Positions 26,775 to 38,835 of a stretch of DNA of 64,000 nt are shown piece after piece (within the stretch, counting starts at the first letter, position 1; every line of letters begins with the position of its first letter). Origin of the DNA: Ashinkailepas kermadecensis. Lineage: Eukaryota > Arthropoda > Thecostraca > Neolepadidae. The notes under the pieces are model-generated. The model searched no databases. It was not told the DNA's origin and saw only the letters and a list, made by a program, of their open reading frames with translations. Location of the stretch: contig JAOTOM010005143.1 of assembly GCA_034440615.1 (NCBI GenBank), positions 696,001 through 760,000 of the forward strand, written 5' to 3'. The translations under genes and the position numbers were made by a program.

Positions 26775-27176
26775 AAGGTTACAGACCTGGTCCAAGTGGT
26801 CGCACAGGCCACCAGTGAAAACCAGTTTAGTACAGTTATAGTGCAGGTAGGAGTGAACAACTTACGTCCTGCTAGGAGTGAGGAGCTGATGCAGGACTAC
26901 AGGGCCCTTCTGGCCACCCTGAAGCAAAGCAATAGCAGGGTTATTGTGACAGCTATTCTGCCTAGGGCTGGAGTCTCCCCTGAGTGGAGCTCTAGGGCAC
27001 TGGCAGCCAATGTCAGGGTAGGTAGGCCCTGCAATGAGTTAGGTTTGACTTTCGTTGACAAGTGGTGCAGGTTTTATGGCTCATCTGACCTCTATCAGAG
27101 GGATGGCCTGCACTTCTCCGAGAAGGGGGTGCAAGTGTTAGGCAAAGTATATGAACATGTCCTTCAGGGAAACTAG
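26775..27176 (+). pseudogene. LINE A ORF1 remnant: SGNH/GDSL-type esterase domain, 5'-truncated
   Basis: The frame encodes VTDLVQVVAQATSENQFST, VIVQVGVNNLRPARSEELM, SRVIVTAILPRAGVSPEWSS and DGLHFSEKGVQVLG. It ends at TAG 27,174-27,176. The spaced GxNN and DGLHxS motifs are those of the SGNH-like hydrolase domain found in ORF1 of several CR1-group LINEs. Its role there is uncertain, with lipid or nucleic-acid interaction proposed. The amino end of ORF1 is absent, so the insertion is 5'-truncated at about 26,775. Any in-frame Met is internal. Confidence 0.8.
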
Positions 27177-27184
27177 ATAATGGG

Positions 27185-30100
27185 GTGGGGAGGGAAGAAT
27201 TGGCATTGCCATCTCAGGGATATGCCAATAGTGACAGCATACGCAATAGAACCTCACAGTCAGCAAATAGGGGTAGCAGTAGATCAAGGGGGCAAAGTGG
27301 TAGCTCATCCAGAGATGATAGAGCTACTCAACATGAAAAAGCCAAAGAGGGTCATGGAACTTTTGTTAAGTGTATGATGCTTAATGCTCAGAGCATTCGA
27401 TCCAAATTTGATGAGTTCAGGTGTTATGTTGCTGAGGAGAAACCAGATTTTGTTTGCATTACTGAGGCATGGGTCAGTGAGGGATATTTTGGGGATAACT
27501 TGCAGGACTATGAGATCCAGGGATACAATATGTTTCCATGCAATAGGGGTCCAGCAGTGAAAGGGGGTGGTGTAATGCTCTATGTGAATAGCTTATACAA
27601 TTCTCAAAAAGTAGCAGATGGGGTAAAAAATGTGTCTGTGGAGTCCATTTGGCTTGATGTTGCTGTGGGAAAAGGCAACAGCAATAAACTGAGGATAGGA
27701 GCTTTGTATCGATCAGGAACCTTGCCACATTCTCAGCAACTGGAGCTCGATAAGGTGATTTGTGAGGAAATCAGTAGAAACTTTCAGAGGAAATGCCTTA
27801 TTCTTGGTGACTTTAATCTAAAAGGATATGAAAATGTTGGTGTTGGCTCCCATCATGTAAACTGTTTAGGAAATGCCTTGAAGAGGACTTGTTCTTACAC
27901 CAGTTTGTAATGGAACCAACCAGGCAGGGCTCATTCTTGGACCTTGTCTTCTCAGATTTAAGTGATTTAGTTCAAGACTTGACTGTAGGAGAAACTCTGG
28001 GAAGAAGTGACCATAACATAGTGCGATTTAAGGTATAAATAGCAGGGACAATCAAGGATAATTTGGCAAAGATTCCAAATTGTAACAGGGCAGACTTTGA
28101 CTGCATGAGAGAGGCTTTAAGTGCCATAAAATGGGACGAATAATTTTTGTATTTAAATGCCTGTGAAATGTGGGAAAAATTCAAATCTTACTTGAGGGAA
28201 ATTCAGATTAGACATGTCCCCCAAAAGCAAAGGCGCAAAAGAAGGGTAGGAAAGCCATCATGGCTTACACCAGATCTGATGAGATCAATTAAGGCTAAGA
28301 AATATGTATTTAGAGTATTTAAGGAAGCTTGAAATATCGTAAATCTAAGGTCATATCAAAAAGCTAGAGATGCTGTGAAGCAGAAAACCAGAGCAGCAAG
28401 GCGAGCAAAAGAATTGGATTTGGCTAGGAACTGTAATGGGGACAGTAAAAAGTTCTTTAGTTTCTACAAGCTAAGTAAAGTTTCAAGCACAATTGGTCCA
28501 CTGGAAGTAAATGGGACTATATTGAGTGAGGATGGTGAGATGGTTGAGGAGCTGAGCAAGCAGTTTAAATCAGTGTTTACAGTGGAGGATATGACAAATC
28601 TGCCAACTGTGAACCACATTTCAGTGACAGGTGATCAGATACACGATGTTGATTTCATTGATAGTGATGTTGTTTTCAATTATATCAGAAAAATAAAGCC
28701 AAACAAGGCAGCAGGACCTGATGGAATTTATGCTAGGGTATTGTGGGAAGCTGAAAAGGAACTGGCAAGTCCACTTAGTATATTATTTTGTAGATCAGTT
28801 TCACAAAATGAAATTCCAACAGATCGGAAAAGGGCAAATGTAGTTCCTATTTTCAAGAAAGGAGAAAGAGGGAAAGTTGAAAATTATAGGCCAGTAAGCC
28901 TCACATCCCTAGTCTGCAAGGTACTCGAATCAATTATCAAGGATAGAATAGTTAGTTTTCTGGATGGAAACAGATTGATTCAAGATACTCAACATGGGTT
29001 TAGAAAAGGGCGATCGTGTCTCACAAATCTCTTGGACTTTTTGAATTTTGCTACAGAACAATTTGATCAGGGAAATCAGGTTGATGTACCATATCTTGAC
29101 TTTAGTAAGGCCTTTGACAAGGTACCCCATAAACGGTAAATGATGCAGCTTCAGGTCCATGGCATTGCAGGTAGCATCCTAAAATGGATAGAGTTGTGGC
29201 TTTCCTATAGACAGCAGAGAGTGATGCTAAATGGTACAAAGTCATCATGGCAAAATGTTCTTAGTGGAGTCCCTCAGGGGCTGGTATTGGGGCCACTATT
29301 GTTCATTATATTTGTGAATAGCATTGAATGTGGCCTAAGCAGTAAGGTTTTGAAATTTGCGGATGATTTGAAGATCTTTAGGGCAATAACAGGGCACAAT
29401 GAGCAGGTTTTGCTGCAGAACGACTTAGACGAGCTAGTGAAGTGGTCCGAAAAATGGCAAATGAAGTTTAATTTTGATAAGTGCAAAGTCATGCATGTAG
29501 GTAGGGAGCATATGAAGGCGCCATACTTGATGGGTGGCCAAGTACTATCTGTGACTCAGCAGGAGAAGGACTTAGGTGTTATTTTCAACACAAAATTGGG
29601 GGCATCAGAACAGACCAAAGAAGCCAGGAAGAAGGCACTAAGAATGCTTGGGGCAATACAGAGGAATGTGTCATACAAAAGTGAGGAGGTCATCAAGAAG
29701 CTTTACTGTGCATATGTCAGGCCACATTTGGAATACTGTGTCCAAGCTTGGTCCCCTAGTTATGAGAAAGATTGTTGGCTTTTAGAGAGAGTACAAAAGA
29801 GGGCAACAAAAATGGTTAATGGTATAGGCAACCTGGCATATGAGGAAAGACTGAAGAAATTGAATATGTTTTCACTTAGATATAGAAGGCTGAGAGGAGA
29901 TCTCATCGAGGTTTGTAAATTTGTTCATGGTCAGGAACAGGGATATCTCAGGGAAATGTTTGAATTTAACAGAAATGATGCAATTAGAGGTCATCAATTC
30001 AAAATTAAAGTTAATCACAGCAGGACAAGGTTAAGACAGTCTTTCTTCACGAACAGGGTAGTAGAACACTGGAACCAGCTGCCAGGAACCATTGTCAGTT

Positions 30101-30246
30101 GCAATACACTGAACATCTTTAAAAACGGCATAGACAATCATTATAAGAATAGGGGATTGTTTTTCTGTATTCCAGGGAGGGTTGATCGACAGGGAGGAGT
30201 TGGGAGTTCGGAGGAGTTTGTAATTGTTGAGTGTGTTATGCAATAG
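27185..30246 (+). pseudogene. LINE A ORF2: endonuclease plus reverse transcriptase, CR1/Jockey-like, recently inactivated
   Basis: Domains in order: an apurinic-type endonuclease at 27,375-28,040 (NAQSIRSKFDEF, ITEAWVSEGYF, LILGDFNLKG, and SDHNIVRF after a frame change); a linker (QKQRRKRRVGKPSWLTPDLM); then the RT. RT blocks are NKAAGPDGI, NYRPVSLTS, HGFRKGRSCLTNL, motif A YLDFSKAFDKVPH, GVPQGLVLGPLLFI, and motif C LKFADDLKIF near 29,350-29,380. The C-terminal region has YVRPHLEYCVQAWSP and LERVQKRATKMV. Lesions are few: a frameshift near 27,860-27,905 and stops near 28,037, 28,141, 28,331 and 29,137. The catalytic Asp residues survive, so it died recently or is a young truncated copy. Confidence 0.93.
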
Positions 30247-30745
30247 CAAGTGAGTCTCTTATTAAGTCTAAAAGCTTTATAACTTTATATAGGGTGTACC
30301 TAGCATTGGATTCAGCACCTTCCTTCGGGATGTGATACTGATGAGCTTGTCTATGGTAGCACAATGGGTATGATGGGAGGAGTTTGTAATTGTTGAGTGT
30401 ATTATGCAATAGCAAGTGAGTCTCTTATTAAGTCTGAATGCTTTATGAATTTGTGTGAGATGTGCCTAGCAGTGGATTCGGCACCTTCCTTCGGGATGTG
30501 ATGCTGATGAGATTGTTTATGGTGGCACGATGGGTATGATGGGAGGAGCTTGTGATTGTTGAGGGTGTTATGCGGTAGCAAGTGAGTGGTGCTAGATAGG
30601 CTGGGATATATAGCTTCCTAGGAACTTGGGATAAGGGATTGATTGGGGTGGGAGTATGTACATTTCTAGTACCTTTTCCAGATAGGCTTAACCCAGATGG
30701 GCCCCTGTGGCTCTTATTAAGCCTTAATACTTTATGACTTTATTT
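30205..30745 (+). repeat. LINE A 3' region with about 165-bp tandem triplication
   Basis: GGAGGAGTTTGTAATTGTTG begins near 30,212 (inside the ORF2 end), again near 30,376, and as GGAGGAGCTTGTGATTGTTG near 30,541. Each unit includes GCAATAGCAAGTGAGTCTC and CACCTTCCTTCGGGATGTGA. The element probably ends near 30,745 after CAGATGGGCCCCTGTGGCTC and TTATTAAGCCTTAATACTTT, a string with relatives at 9,641 and 34,050. Confidence 0.75.
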
Positions 30746-31417
30746 ATGACTACACACACAATGTAGATAGATGCCTATAAATGCTTTCTATAAATATGTT
30801 TACAGTAGGTACCATCATGTGTGAACAATGTAAATAAATGTGCATAAATGCATGTCTTGGATGCAGTAACATTTAAGGTGAATCAAAAAGCCTATGTTTA
30901 GCAAGACATGACATGACACAGATAATAAAGTATGGCAGTGAGAATTTGACAATAGATGGAATTGCTTTTTGTGGTTTGATGAAGGGTTGTACCTGAATAT
31001 ACACCAGAAGCAAAGTAATTTTCAACTGTATTTTATAATCATGAAGGAAAGCTCATCATATAATATTGATGACATAAAATGCTCCTTGCCAGAGTGCTAA
31101 ATAATGTATTAACACAATTTAATTCCATGAAGTGAACAAAGAGGTTAGGCTTGGCTAGCTTATGCTTTTGTAAGTTAGAAAAAATTGTCAAAACATTTTA
31201 TATGTTAATTTGTGTTCTACAACATGTCAGGCTAGGTGAAGTTATGTTTGGTTTGGTTAGGTTCCATTAGATTAGGTTTTTAAGTTGGAGGTTCTTTAGA
31301 AAAAATAGAAAATTTTTCATTTTCAACAAGAATGTGTTTTCTTGCATGGGAGGTTAAGTGGTAAATTTGCAGTTTAAGGTAAGTTCTAACTTCTTGAAAT
31401 TTCTTTCTTTAATGCAA

Positions 31418-31597
31418 GGGGCCACAAAAGCTCGGTCAGTAGGGAGTTGGACTCTCGATCATATGCTCATGGGTTTGAATCCCACAGCCGGCAGGATTAC
31501 CGAAACCACCTACAACCGCTAGGCGTGAGAGGTTGGAGACTTTACATGACTCAGTAGGTGGATGAGTAGTAAAAGAGCTCCAGTACCACCACCACCA
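31418..31597 (+). mobile_element. tRNA-derived SINE, family B, copy 3 (complete)
   Basis: GGGGCCACAAAAGCTCGGTC, then AGTAGGGAGTTGGACTC (A-box-like), then GGGTTTGAATCCCAC (B-box-like), GGCAGGATTACC and GGCGTGAGAGGTTGGAGAC. The body ends in a CCACCACCACCA tail. Flanks AATTTCTTTCTTTAATGCAA (31,398-31,417) and AATTTCTTTTATGCAA (31,598-31,613) are an imperfect target duplication. Confidence 0.8.
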
Positions 31598-31634
31598 ATT
31601 TCTTTTATGCAATGTTTATGAGTGTGCTGAGCAT

Positions 31635-31673
31635 TGGGGTTTAGGGGTGCATCGACTGCAGTGGTAATGCAGC
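31635..31673 (-). mobile_element. Micro-retroposon copy M7 (39 bp, shortest) with perfect 14-bp target-site duplication
   Basis: Reads TGGGGTTTAGGGGTGCATCG, then ACTGCAGTGGTAATGCAGC. AGTGTGCTGAGCAT is exact at 31,621-31,634 and 31,674-31,687. It lies just after SINE B copy 3 but on the opposite strand, and is the only copy outside the ACAT2 gene span. Confidence 0.85.
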
Positions 31674-33479
31674 AGTGTGCTGAGCATGATGTGACCACTC
31701 ATTTCCTCTGCAAATGCATACTTTTCAACTGGGAAGCAAAATAACACCACCAAAGAGGTTTGGAATTGGGTAATGTATCATAAAAAGTAACATTCAAGAT
31801 AAAGAAAAAAGATGACATAACCTTACCTAACCTAGCCTAACCTTCCACAAGATTAAGCATTCCTTTTTAATGAAAAATTTCCAATCATTTTTTAAAACTA
31901 ATTTTTTAAGTAAAAAAACTATTATTGGAGATCAAGGTAAAATTTGATACTTTGGATTTTGAATACGATGTATTTTTAAGGTGAAAAAGACAACTTGACC
32001 ACTCATTTTCTCTGCAAAGGATTACTTTTCATTTGGCAAAGAAATACACGATCATAATCACATATAATTATCTGTACCTGGTGTGTGAGACGTGATAAAG
32101 AAGAAATGGACTCTTCATGTCAACACTTCATGGACTCAATTCAATACTCTGACATCAAAAGCAAACTTTTTTTCCAGCCAGATGCATCATTAACCTTCGA
32201 TCAAGGCCGGAAGTTCCTTGCGATGCTCTTAATGTTAATGGCAGAGCTAACAATGTAGCCTTTGGCCATGATGATGTCATGGCCAAAAAGTTTGTTTTGG
32301 GAATGATTCTGGTTTTCTGGTTAGGTTAGGTTATATTATGCTATAATATATTTTATATATTATGCTACATTATCTTGATCAAAGTTAGGTTAGGTTATTA
32401 TATGTTTTGTCTATGATTTATATTTCCGTATATAATTTTTGAAGTCTTGATTATAAGCAGAACTCAGTAGACAATGTCTCCTGCAATATCTACAGCAAAT
32501 GTCAATAAACAAACCAGATACAGCCACATGCTAGATACAACACATATCAGTATAAGTTTAGCTTTGCCAGGTGTGGGCTGAGCTCCAGTATCTCACATAA
32601 TTAGTAAGCTTTCTTTTGAGGACAGTCATGCAAGTTTATAATTTTTCTGACAACACAGTGTCATTCCCAGTGAGGCTATTTGCTCAAATTGTTCAAAGGT
32701 CTGTCAGTATTTGTTGATTTTTAAGGAATTCCATGGCCACAAGATTCATAATTTCCTTCTTGAAGCATCAAAGCTTTATAAGCCACGGTCCAAATGCAGT
32801 GCTGGTCCATCCGACACCATCAAGGTACAAACAGACAAGCCACAGCCCAGACAATACCATTAAGTTATGTAAATGTTTGCAGCGTTAACTGATGAAATGC
32901 TGCTTATATCATAGCACATTTCCTCTGTATATTGTGTATGACATCAACTGTATCAACAACCTTTGACTTAAAAGTAATAATTTGCAGAGAAAATCAACAG
33001 TCACATTGTCTTCACCACATAAAGAACGTTGTATTAAAAAAAAACAAAGAATCAAATGGTACTTCGATCTCCAAATTTACCAAAAAACCTACCCTAACCT
33101 AATCTAACCATGAATGTTTTGGAAACAAAATAAATTGTTAGGGAACATTTTATTAAAAATTGCCAATTTTTCTAACTTACAACTAACCACCCTCTGCATG
33201 CTTCATGGAGGTAAAATGGGTGCAAACTTCTCTCATGGTTAGCTTACACTGTAATATTACATATTAGGCTAGTCATTTAGCTAGGTAATGACACAGTTTA
33301 AAATGTATTTTTAACATTACATGTTATGCTATATTACCCAACTCCAAATGCCTTCTTTGCTGTTATTTTGCCTGCCAACTGAAAATATTGCAATTGCAGA
33401 GGAAATTAGCAGCCACATCATGCTAACCACATTCATAAACATTGCATTGGTAAAAAGAACATTCCAAGAATTAAAGAAC

Positions 33480-34880
33480 TAGGTAGGAAGATGAGGGGTT
33501 TCTGAACACTTAAGGCATCATGCAACAAATAGCTCTACTGCTGCTTCTGCATGGCTGAACCAGTAATTGTACTGTGTTTACTGAACACAAAAGATAACAA
33601 GCTATCCATATTCGAGCAGGTCCTTTCAATGAAAATCCTCTAACCACTTGCAGAGCAACTTTAAAACAGATAATAATTTTGTAGTGGTGTGCCATATTCT
33701 GAACACAAAAATGATGTTGTGCAGGACGAAAATGTTGTTGTGCACATATAGTGCAGGACACTGTAGCTGTTGTGGTACAAGCTATTAGGTCCATCATTTA
33801 TGAATACCACCATGTTTTTGTTATTTATGCACTGAACATGATGTGGGAGACATCCAAAGGTAGGTGTTCAGGAAACAGAACGTGTTCAGATACCCCCCCC
33901 CCCTCTTCCCCTAGATAGGTGCCTGAGAACCTACCTAGGTAGGTGCCTATGTTGATGTACCTACCTACAGTGCAGTGCAAATTTAGCGATTTTCTTTGGA
34001 ACTCAGGACATAGTATTGATTAACATGTTTCAGTATGCTTTGAAGGTTTAACCCAGATGATCCCCTGTGGGTCTCATTAAGTCTTCACTTAGCCTTAACG
34101 CTGAGTCTACTAACGTTCACCCCCTACTGACGGTAGCTGTTACACATTTCCATAGAAACTCAGAGTTGTGATTCAGTCAGCCTCTCACTTTCCATGTACT
34201 TCATTTTACAACACAACAACGCCCTTAAGTACTCACAGGCTGCTATAAAACCGTGAACCGACTGTCCGGTCCCACAGCGGCAATGGACTAATTATTCAAA
34301 GGTAACTTCAATTACTCCAAACATATCTAGACAACAGGTGCTCTAAAGCGGGCCACCACGAAGTTGTTTGGTAGCGCAATCGCATTGGGCTTGAAGATTT
34401 CCCTTCACGATTGGTTTACACGCAATTTTACCAATATTCTCTATGCTATCTTGCATGTTTTCTGGCAATAAATAGTACTTTAATGTATACCAATTGAAAG
34501 ACCTACTCTTCAACTTCAGTTAAAGGTATCCAAAATAACCCAGTGAAGATTGTCCTGCCTTACAATGCGCCGTTTCCGGCAGGATGACCATCAAGCGCCT
34601 CCAAAATATAGGGATTTCTATCGATATTGGTAGGCTCTCTCTACCGTCCATTTCACCTGGTCAAGTTGCCACCCTCGTCCAAGAGCGGACGAAAGGACAG
34701 TCAAGGCGCCATAGGCGCCATAGCTTCTCCCCCTCAGTTGTAGGAAAGTTCCTGGAAGGGAACTACAGAAGACCGCCTGAAATGATCTGACCGTTCCCCT
34801 AGACTACAACAGGAGGCGCCTGTTGTGTTGTCAGCCACCACTATACACCACTATATAGCCACCACAGGAAACCCATTGCT
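33480..34880. other. Non-coding interval with a LINE 3'-tail fragment
   Basis: No supported gene. 34,050-34,105 (AACCCAGATGATCCCCTGTG, GGTCTCATTAAGTCTTCAC) is a relative of the LINE A 3' end. The 68-residue ORF at 34,584-34,790 shows no domain. A C run lies near 33,894-33,902. Confidence 0.45.
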
Positions 34881-34899
34881 GCCACAAGAGGCATGGGCT

Positions 34900-35040
34900 A
34901 ATCCAGGATTTGTCATCTGGGGAGGGGACATGTGTCTGGAGGGGCGCCACCGCGAAGGTACATGGAGAGGCGCTTTTCCTGCGCGTATCATGGAGAGGCG
35001 CTAAAGATTCTGCCCTCCCTAACCCACAAAACATAGCGCT
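34900..35040. repeat. Dispersed degenerate repeat (GAGGCGCC type)
   Basis: GGAGGGGCGCCACCGCGAAG and CATGGAGAGGCGCTTTTCC resemble 19,800-19,960 and the interior of the inverted-repeat element just downstream. Unclassified remnant. Confidence 0.5.
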
Positions 35041-35134
35041 TTAGGTTCGTCAAAGAAGGCTGGGTGACCATTGACTCTCAGCGCCATCTACATCTTTATC
35101 AACTTTCAGACCCCATTTCGCGTCGGCGCCTTTG

Positions 35135-36680
35135 ATCTGCGCGTATCAGCGGCACAGACCTGCCACCTAGCGGAGGGTAAGTAAAAAAACACGGAAACGC
35201 GGACAGTTTTAGGCCGTGCGCCTATGGGAGGTCGGGGCAGGCATTTCGTATTATTTTTTTTTCCAATTGATTCAGTCACCCCAGGAGGATTGCATCTCCC
35301 TTCATGATACAGAATTGATCAAGGAACCTTACCATTCTTTCCTTATTGATTTATTACGCTCCGTTCCGAAGTTGTCGTGATGCGAAGTGAATGCATCTGT
35401 GAGAGGGAGCCCATTTCGACGAAGGGGTCGGCCCACCGATGTTGATTTCTTAAAAGGATCGGAGGGGGCAAAGTACATGAAGGCAAAAGGCAGACCAAAA
35501 TGAATAGGGGGTCACATTCCATAGGCTCCCATGTTAGAAGTTGAAATTATTGCGGGTGGGGGAAGCAAGCATTGAAGGGACAGTTTCACCCTTCAAGATA
35601 AGAATGGGCGGTTCTGCTTTCGCCCCCACCCTCCTTGCTCTCTAGATATGTGGCTTATATTTTCCGGTGGAGTGGTTTACGCAACTGAATGGGTGAGTAC
35701 AGACTTCGGCGTACCAACCAATCCGCAAAGATAATTGAGCGGAAGTTCCATGGAGGGTACAAGCCCCCTCCCCTACACCATACCACTGACAAATTTATGA
35801 TTTTGCCAAGGAGGCGTCATTTCTCCAGAGGGCGGCTCTTTGTCCAGAACATTTGGACGGAGCACACTCCGATCTCCCAGAGAGGCACCATTTGTTTTTG
35901 TCTGAGGAGCGCCTTTCGCCGAAAAATTCGCGGCGTGCGTTCGGACTCTCAGAGGACTGCCGTTCCCAGGCTGAGGAGCGCGTTGCGCTGATAAATTCGA
36001 GGGAGGGGTACACTGGAGCCTCCAAGAGAGGCGTCCTTCGGGTCATAAGGGGCGCCACTTTCGCTTCCTCCTCTTGGATCAGCCCTTGCAACATACCCTA
36101 GCTGGCAACGCCACTACCTCTCGCCGATTTTCTACCACTTGCCAGTCGTTCGACTCGGGTGTTGTTTTATATACCTTTGAGGGGGAACTGCCACCTCAAT
36201 GTTTGCTTAACCAACCCCCGCAATTATTTCAACTTCTAACATGGGAGCCAATGGAATGTGCCTCCCCCCCCCACCCCCATTCATTTTGGTCTGCCCATTG
36301 CCTTCATGTACTTTGCCCCGTCCAATCATTTCAAGATCAAGATAAAGATTCAAGATAAAGGTCATCAAGATATCAACATCGGTGGGCCGACCCTTGGGGC
36401 AAGGTGGGCTCCCTCTCACAAATTTCTTCATTTCGCACCACGACAACTTCTGAACGGAGCGTAATAAATCAATAAGGAAAGAACGGCAAGATTCCTTGAT
36501 CAACTCTGTATCATGAAAAGCTGATGCAATCTGCCTGGGATGGCTGAATCAATTGGATAAAAAATCAAATACGAAATGCGTACCCTGAACTCCCATAGGC
36601 GCACGGCCTAAAACCGGCCAAGTTTCCGTGTTTTCACTTACCCTCAGCTGAGTGGGCCGATACGCAAACAGCTGTTGGTT
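35135..36680. mobile_element. Inverted-repeat element, arms about 480 bp
   Basis: Left arm 35,135-35,620 pairs with right arm 36,175-36,680. Examples: CAGACCAAAATGAATAGGGG (left) against CCCCCATTCATTTTGGTCTG (right); CATGTTAGAAGTTGAAATTA against its complement near 36,225; TTATTGATTTATTACGCTCC near 35,340 against its complement near 36,460. The 550-bp spacer is GAGGCGCC-type dispersed repeat. Arms differ by scattered substitutions and small indels, for example two CAAGATAAAG insertions in the right arm. A third partial copy lies at 56,690-56,815. No transposase is seen. Confidence 0.8.
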
Positions 36681-37558
36681 TCCAATCCAGGCGTACATGA
36701 TCCATGGATGCGCTACCTTCCAATAGCTATCTAACACGTTCGAGCGCAAAGTCAGGACCAGATCAAGAGGGAAAGACATGAGGTTTTGACGAACCTTGCG
36801 GAAGCGGGTATCTAACAATGGTGTCGATTCATTTCTCTACCCTGGAGCATCGGGCTCAAGCCCCGTAATGTTGGCTCAGTCAGCAGCCTCTAACGAATCA
36901 GCGAATAAATTAACGGCAAGAACAAGCATTGAACAGCAACGCATAAATGACAATGCAACAATGCAACAATGTCAGTGCATGCATAATCCAAACATTCAAA
37001 TTCCACGCCGTCACGCCCATCGTTTTCGCTGTGCTGTACCGTTTTGTAAATGACGTATGGAAGCTGGGAAGCTCTAAGTATGCAGGCTGTAATAACAGAA
37101 AAGAAGTTTGTTGGAAGAAAATGCATTTTAAAAACATCATTCATCCCATTTAACATGGGGCATGGATGTTGTATTGTATGCTTGTGAGGGATAATTTGTC
37201 CCGTCAATGTTGGCTTTGCCTCATGGGCGTATGTTTCGGAAAATGATTGAGGGACCAGTGGAGTACCTATATTTGCGTCAAGCAGGAGGGGGCAAAAGGA
37301 TTTGCAGGGGAGGGGTGGGGGGGGGGCACCTACGCCCATTAAAAAGTCCTTGGATTTCGACCGCTGTATTGTCAAAGGAGACATTTCGAAATAATATAAT
37401 TAGTTATCAACTAAATTGTCCTGTGGAGGGGCCTATAATCTACCACTATGGTTTCTGATTGGTCGGATTTCAACCCTAACTGCACCACCCAGTTCTAAGG
37501 TTTTATTTTGGTATACCTTGATAAGTTACCTCACACTGCTGAAACTACACCTATACCA
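36680..37558. other. Non-coding interval, nothing recognised
   Basis: About 0.9 kb with short overlapping ORFs and no domain. A G run near 37,315-37,327 is part of a degenerate fragment. Confidence 0.4.
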
Positions 37559-38311
37559 CAAAACCGGATCGGTATCCCAAAAAATCAAGCTGGAGCCCTC
37601 CAAAAAAAGGAGGGATTCCAACAAATAAATGTCCGGGTCAGGAAAATTGCTCTGGAGCACCGAACATTTTTTTCCAGATGCCTTAAAAAATTGCGTATGG
37701 CACCGAAAAGCATACCGGATCTAGAAACATCGAGGTGGGATACAAAAATATGGCGCCAGAGGCTCCAAAAATCAGGCCGGGATTCGGACTTTGAAAAAAA
37801 AAACCAGAAAAGATCCACAAAATCGTGTTGAGCCCAGAAAGCTGGCGTTGGGTCTCCGGAACCACGCGCCTGGGCGCGATAAGTCGCACTGGGACCCAGA
37901 AAGATCGCATCGAAGCCGCAAAATCGTACTGGGGCCCCACAAATGTGCATCAGAAGCCCCAAATATACACAGCGGGACCCTAAGAGTACAACGGTGCCCG
38001 AAAATACAACTAACCCTCCAAAGCGAACCGAGTCTCCCAAAAAGCGATAGGGTCTTAAAACATGCGTTGCAGCCCTAAATAAACATACCGGGAGCTCTAA
38101 AAAAAATACACTGCAAGCTCGCAAGGCGGACAGGGGCCATGAGAACGCACAAGGGCCTGAAAAAAGAGGCTGGGGCCACAAAAGGCAACATGGTTCCAAA
38201 ACGTACAAAACTACCGGGAGCTAAATAAACACATCGGGATCTTCGAAAACGCCCTATAAAAAATACTCGGTGCACAAAAAAGCAACAAAGCCCTAAAACG
38301 AGCAGGGTTTC
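37559..38311 (+). repeat. Family 2 dispersed repeat, left arm of head-to-head inverted duplication
   Basis: Begins AAACCGGATCGGTATCCC and ends GCAACAAAGCCCTAAAACGA then GCAGG. Its reverse complement runs from 38,836 (CCTGCTCGTTTTAGGG) to 39,576 (AATACCGATCCGGTGTTT). It also matches 8,700-9,430 in direct orientation. Confidence 0.85.
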
Positions 38312-38835
38312 GAAGATGTATTATGCCCATACCTTCAATTTAAAATGTATTACCCACCACTTTAAAATGCAAAGTTTCACTATTTCAGGCATTCCAGTTC
38401 ATAGCACCCGGTCGCCACGACGGCAACGTGAGTGCACGTGCGCACCCATCTTTCGTATTCGGTGCATTCGCCACACTTCGTGCGATGCTACGGTTTCTGC
38501 TAGGCCTTCTGCGTTTTGCTAATTGCTGCCACGTGATAGACTTGCGCCATATTTGACGTGATGGAATGCTTCATATGGACGTTCGCTGCGAAAAGTCGAT
38601 TTATTAAATTCGATCATTAGTTTCCTACTTCCCACATCTGGTAGTTCTGAAATGCGGTTTCCGCTGAGCTTTAATGCACTTCATATTTGTGCTGCTATCC
38701 TTCCAGATTGGCTACCGAACCGAGGCTCTGCCTCAGCGTTCTTTTTTGGACCCGTTGCGTCTTTTTTGGTCTATGATTGTGTATTATGGCTCCAATCCAT
38801 TTTTGTTAGGGGCTTAAAACATTTTCGAACCACCT
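38312..38835. other. Spacer between inverted family 2 copies
   Basis: About 525 bp of mixed composition, with no gene recognised. TTTTTTGGACCCGTTGCGTC near 38,741 suggests that the family 2 sequence extends a little into it. Confidence 0.5.

Larger units (their letters stand above)
30746..33480. repeat. AT-rich dispersed repeat region right of LINE A
   Basis: Scattered TTAGG/CCTAA-type strings (31,205-31,275; 31,817-31,845; 32,318-32,335; 32,383-32,396; 33,088-33,110). Direct and inverted copies of the segment near 26,505-26,615 are also present (33,345-33,450 direct; 31,690-31,760 and 31,990-32,045 inverted). No coding region found. A SINE B copy and micro-retroposon M7 lie inside. Confidence 0.55.

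Noticed and set aside
34584..34790. 68-residue ORF MTIKRLQNIGISIDIG
   Set aside because: Short, no recognisable domain, no splice or transcript evidence, in a repeat-rich region.
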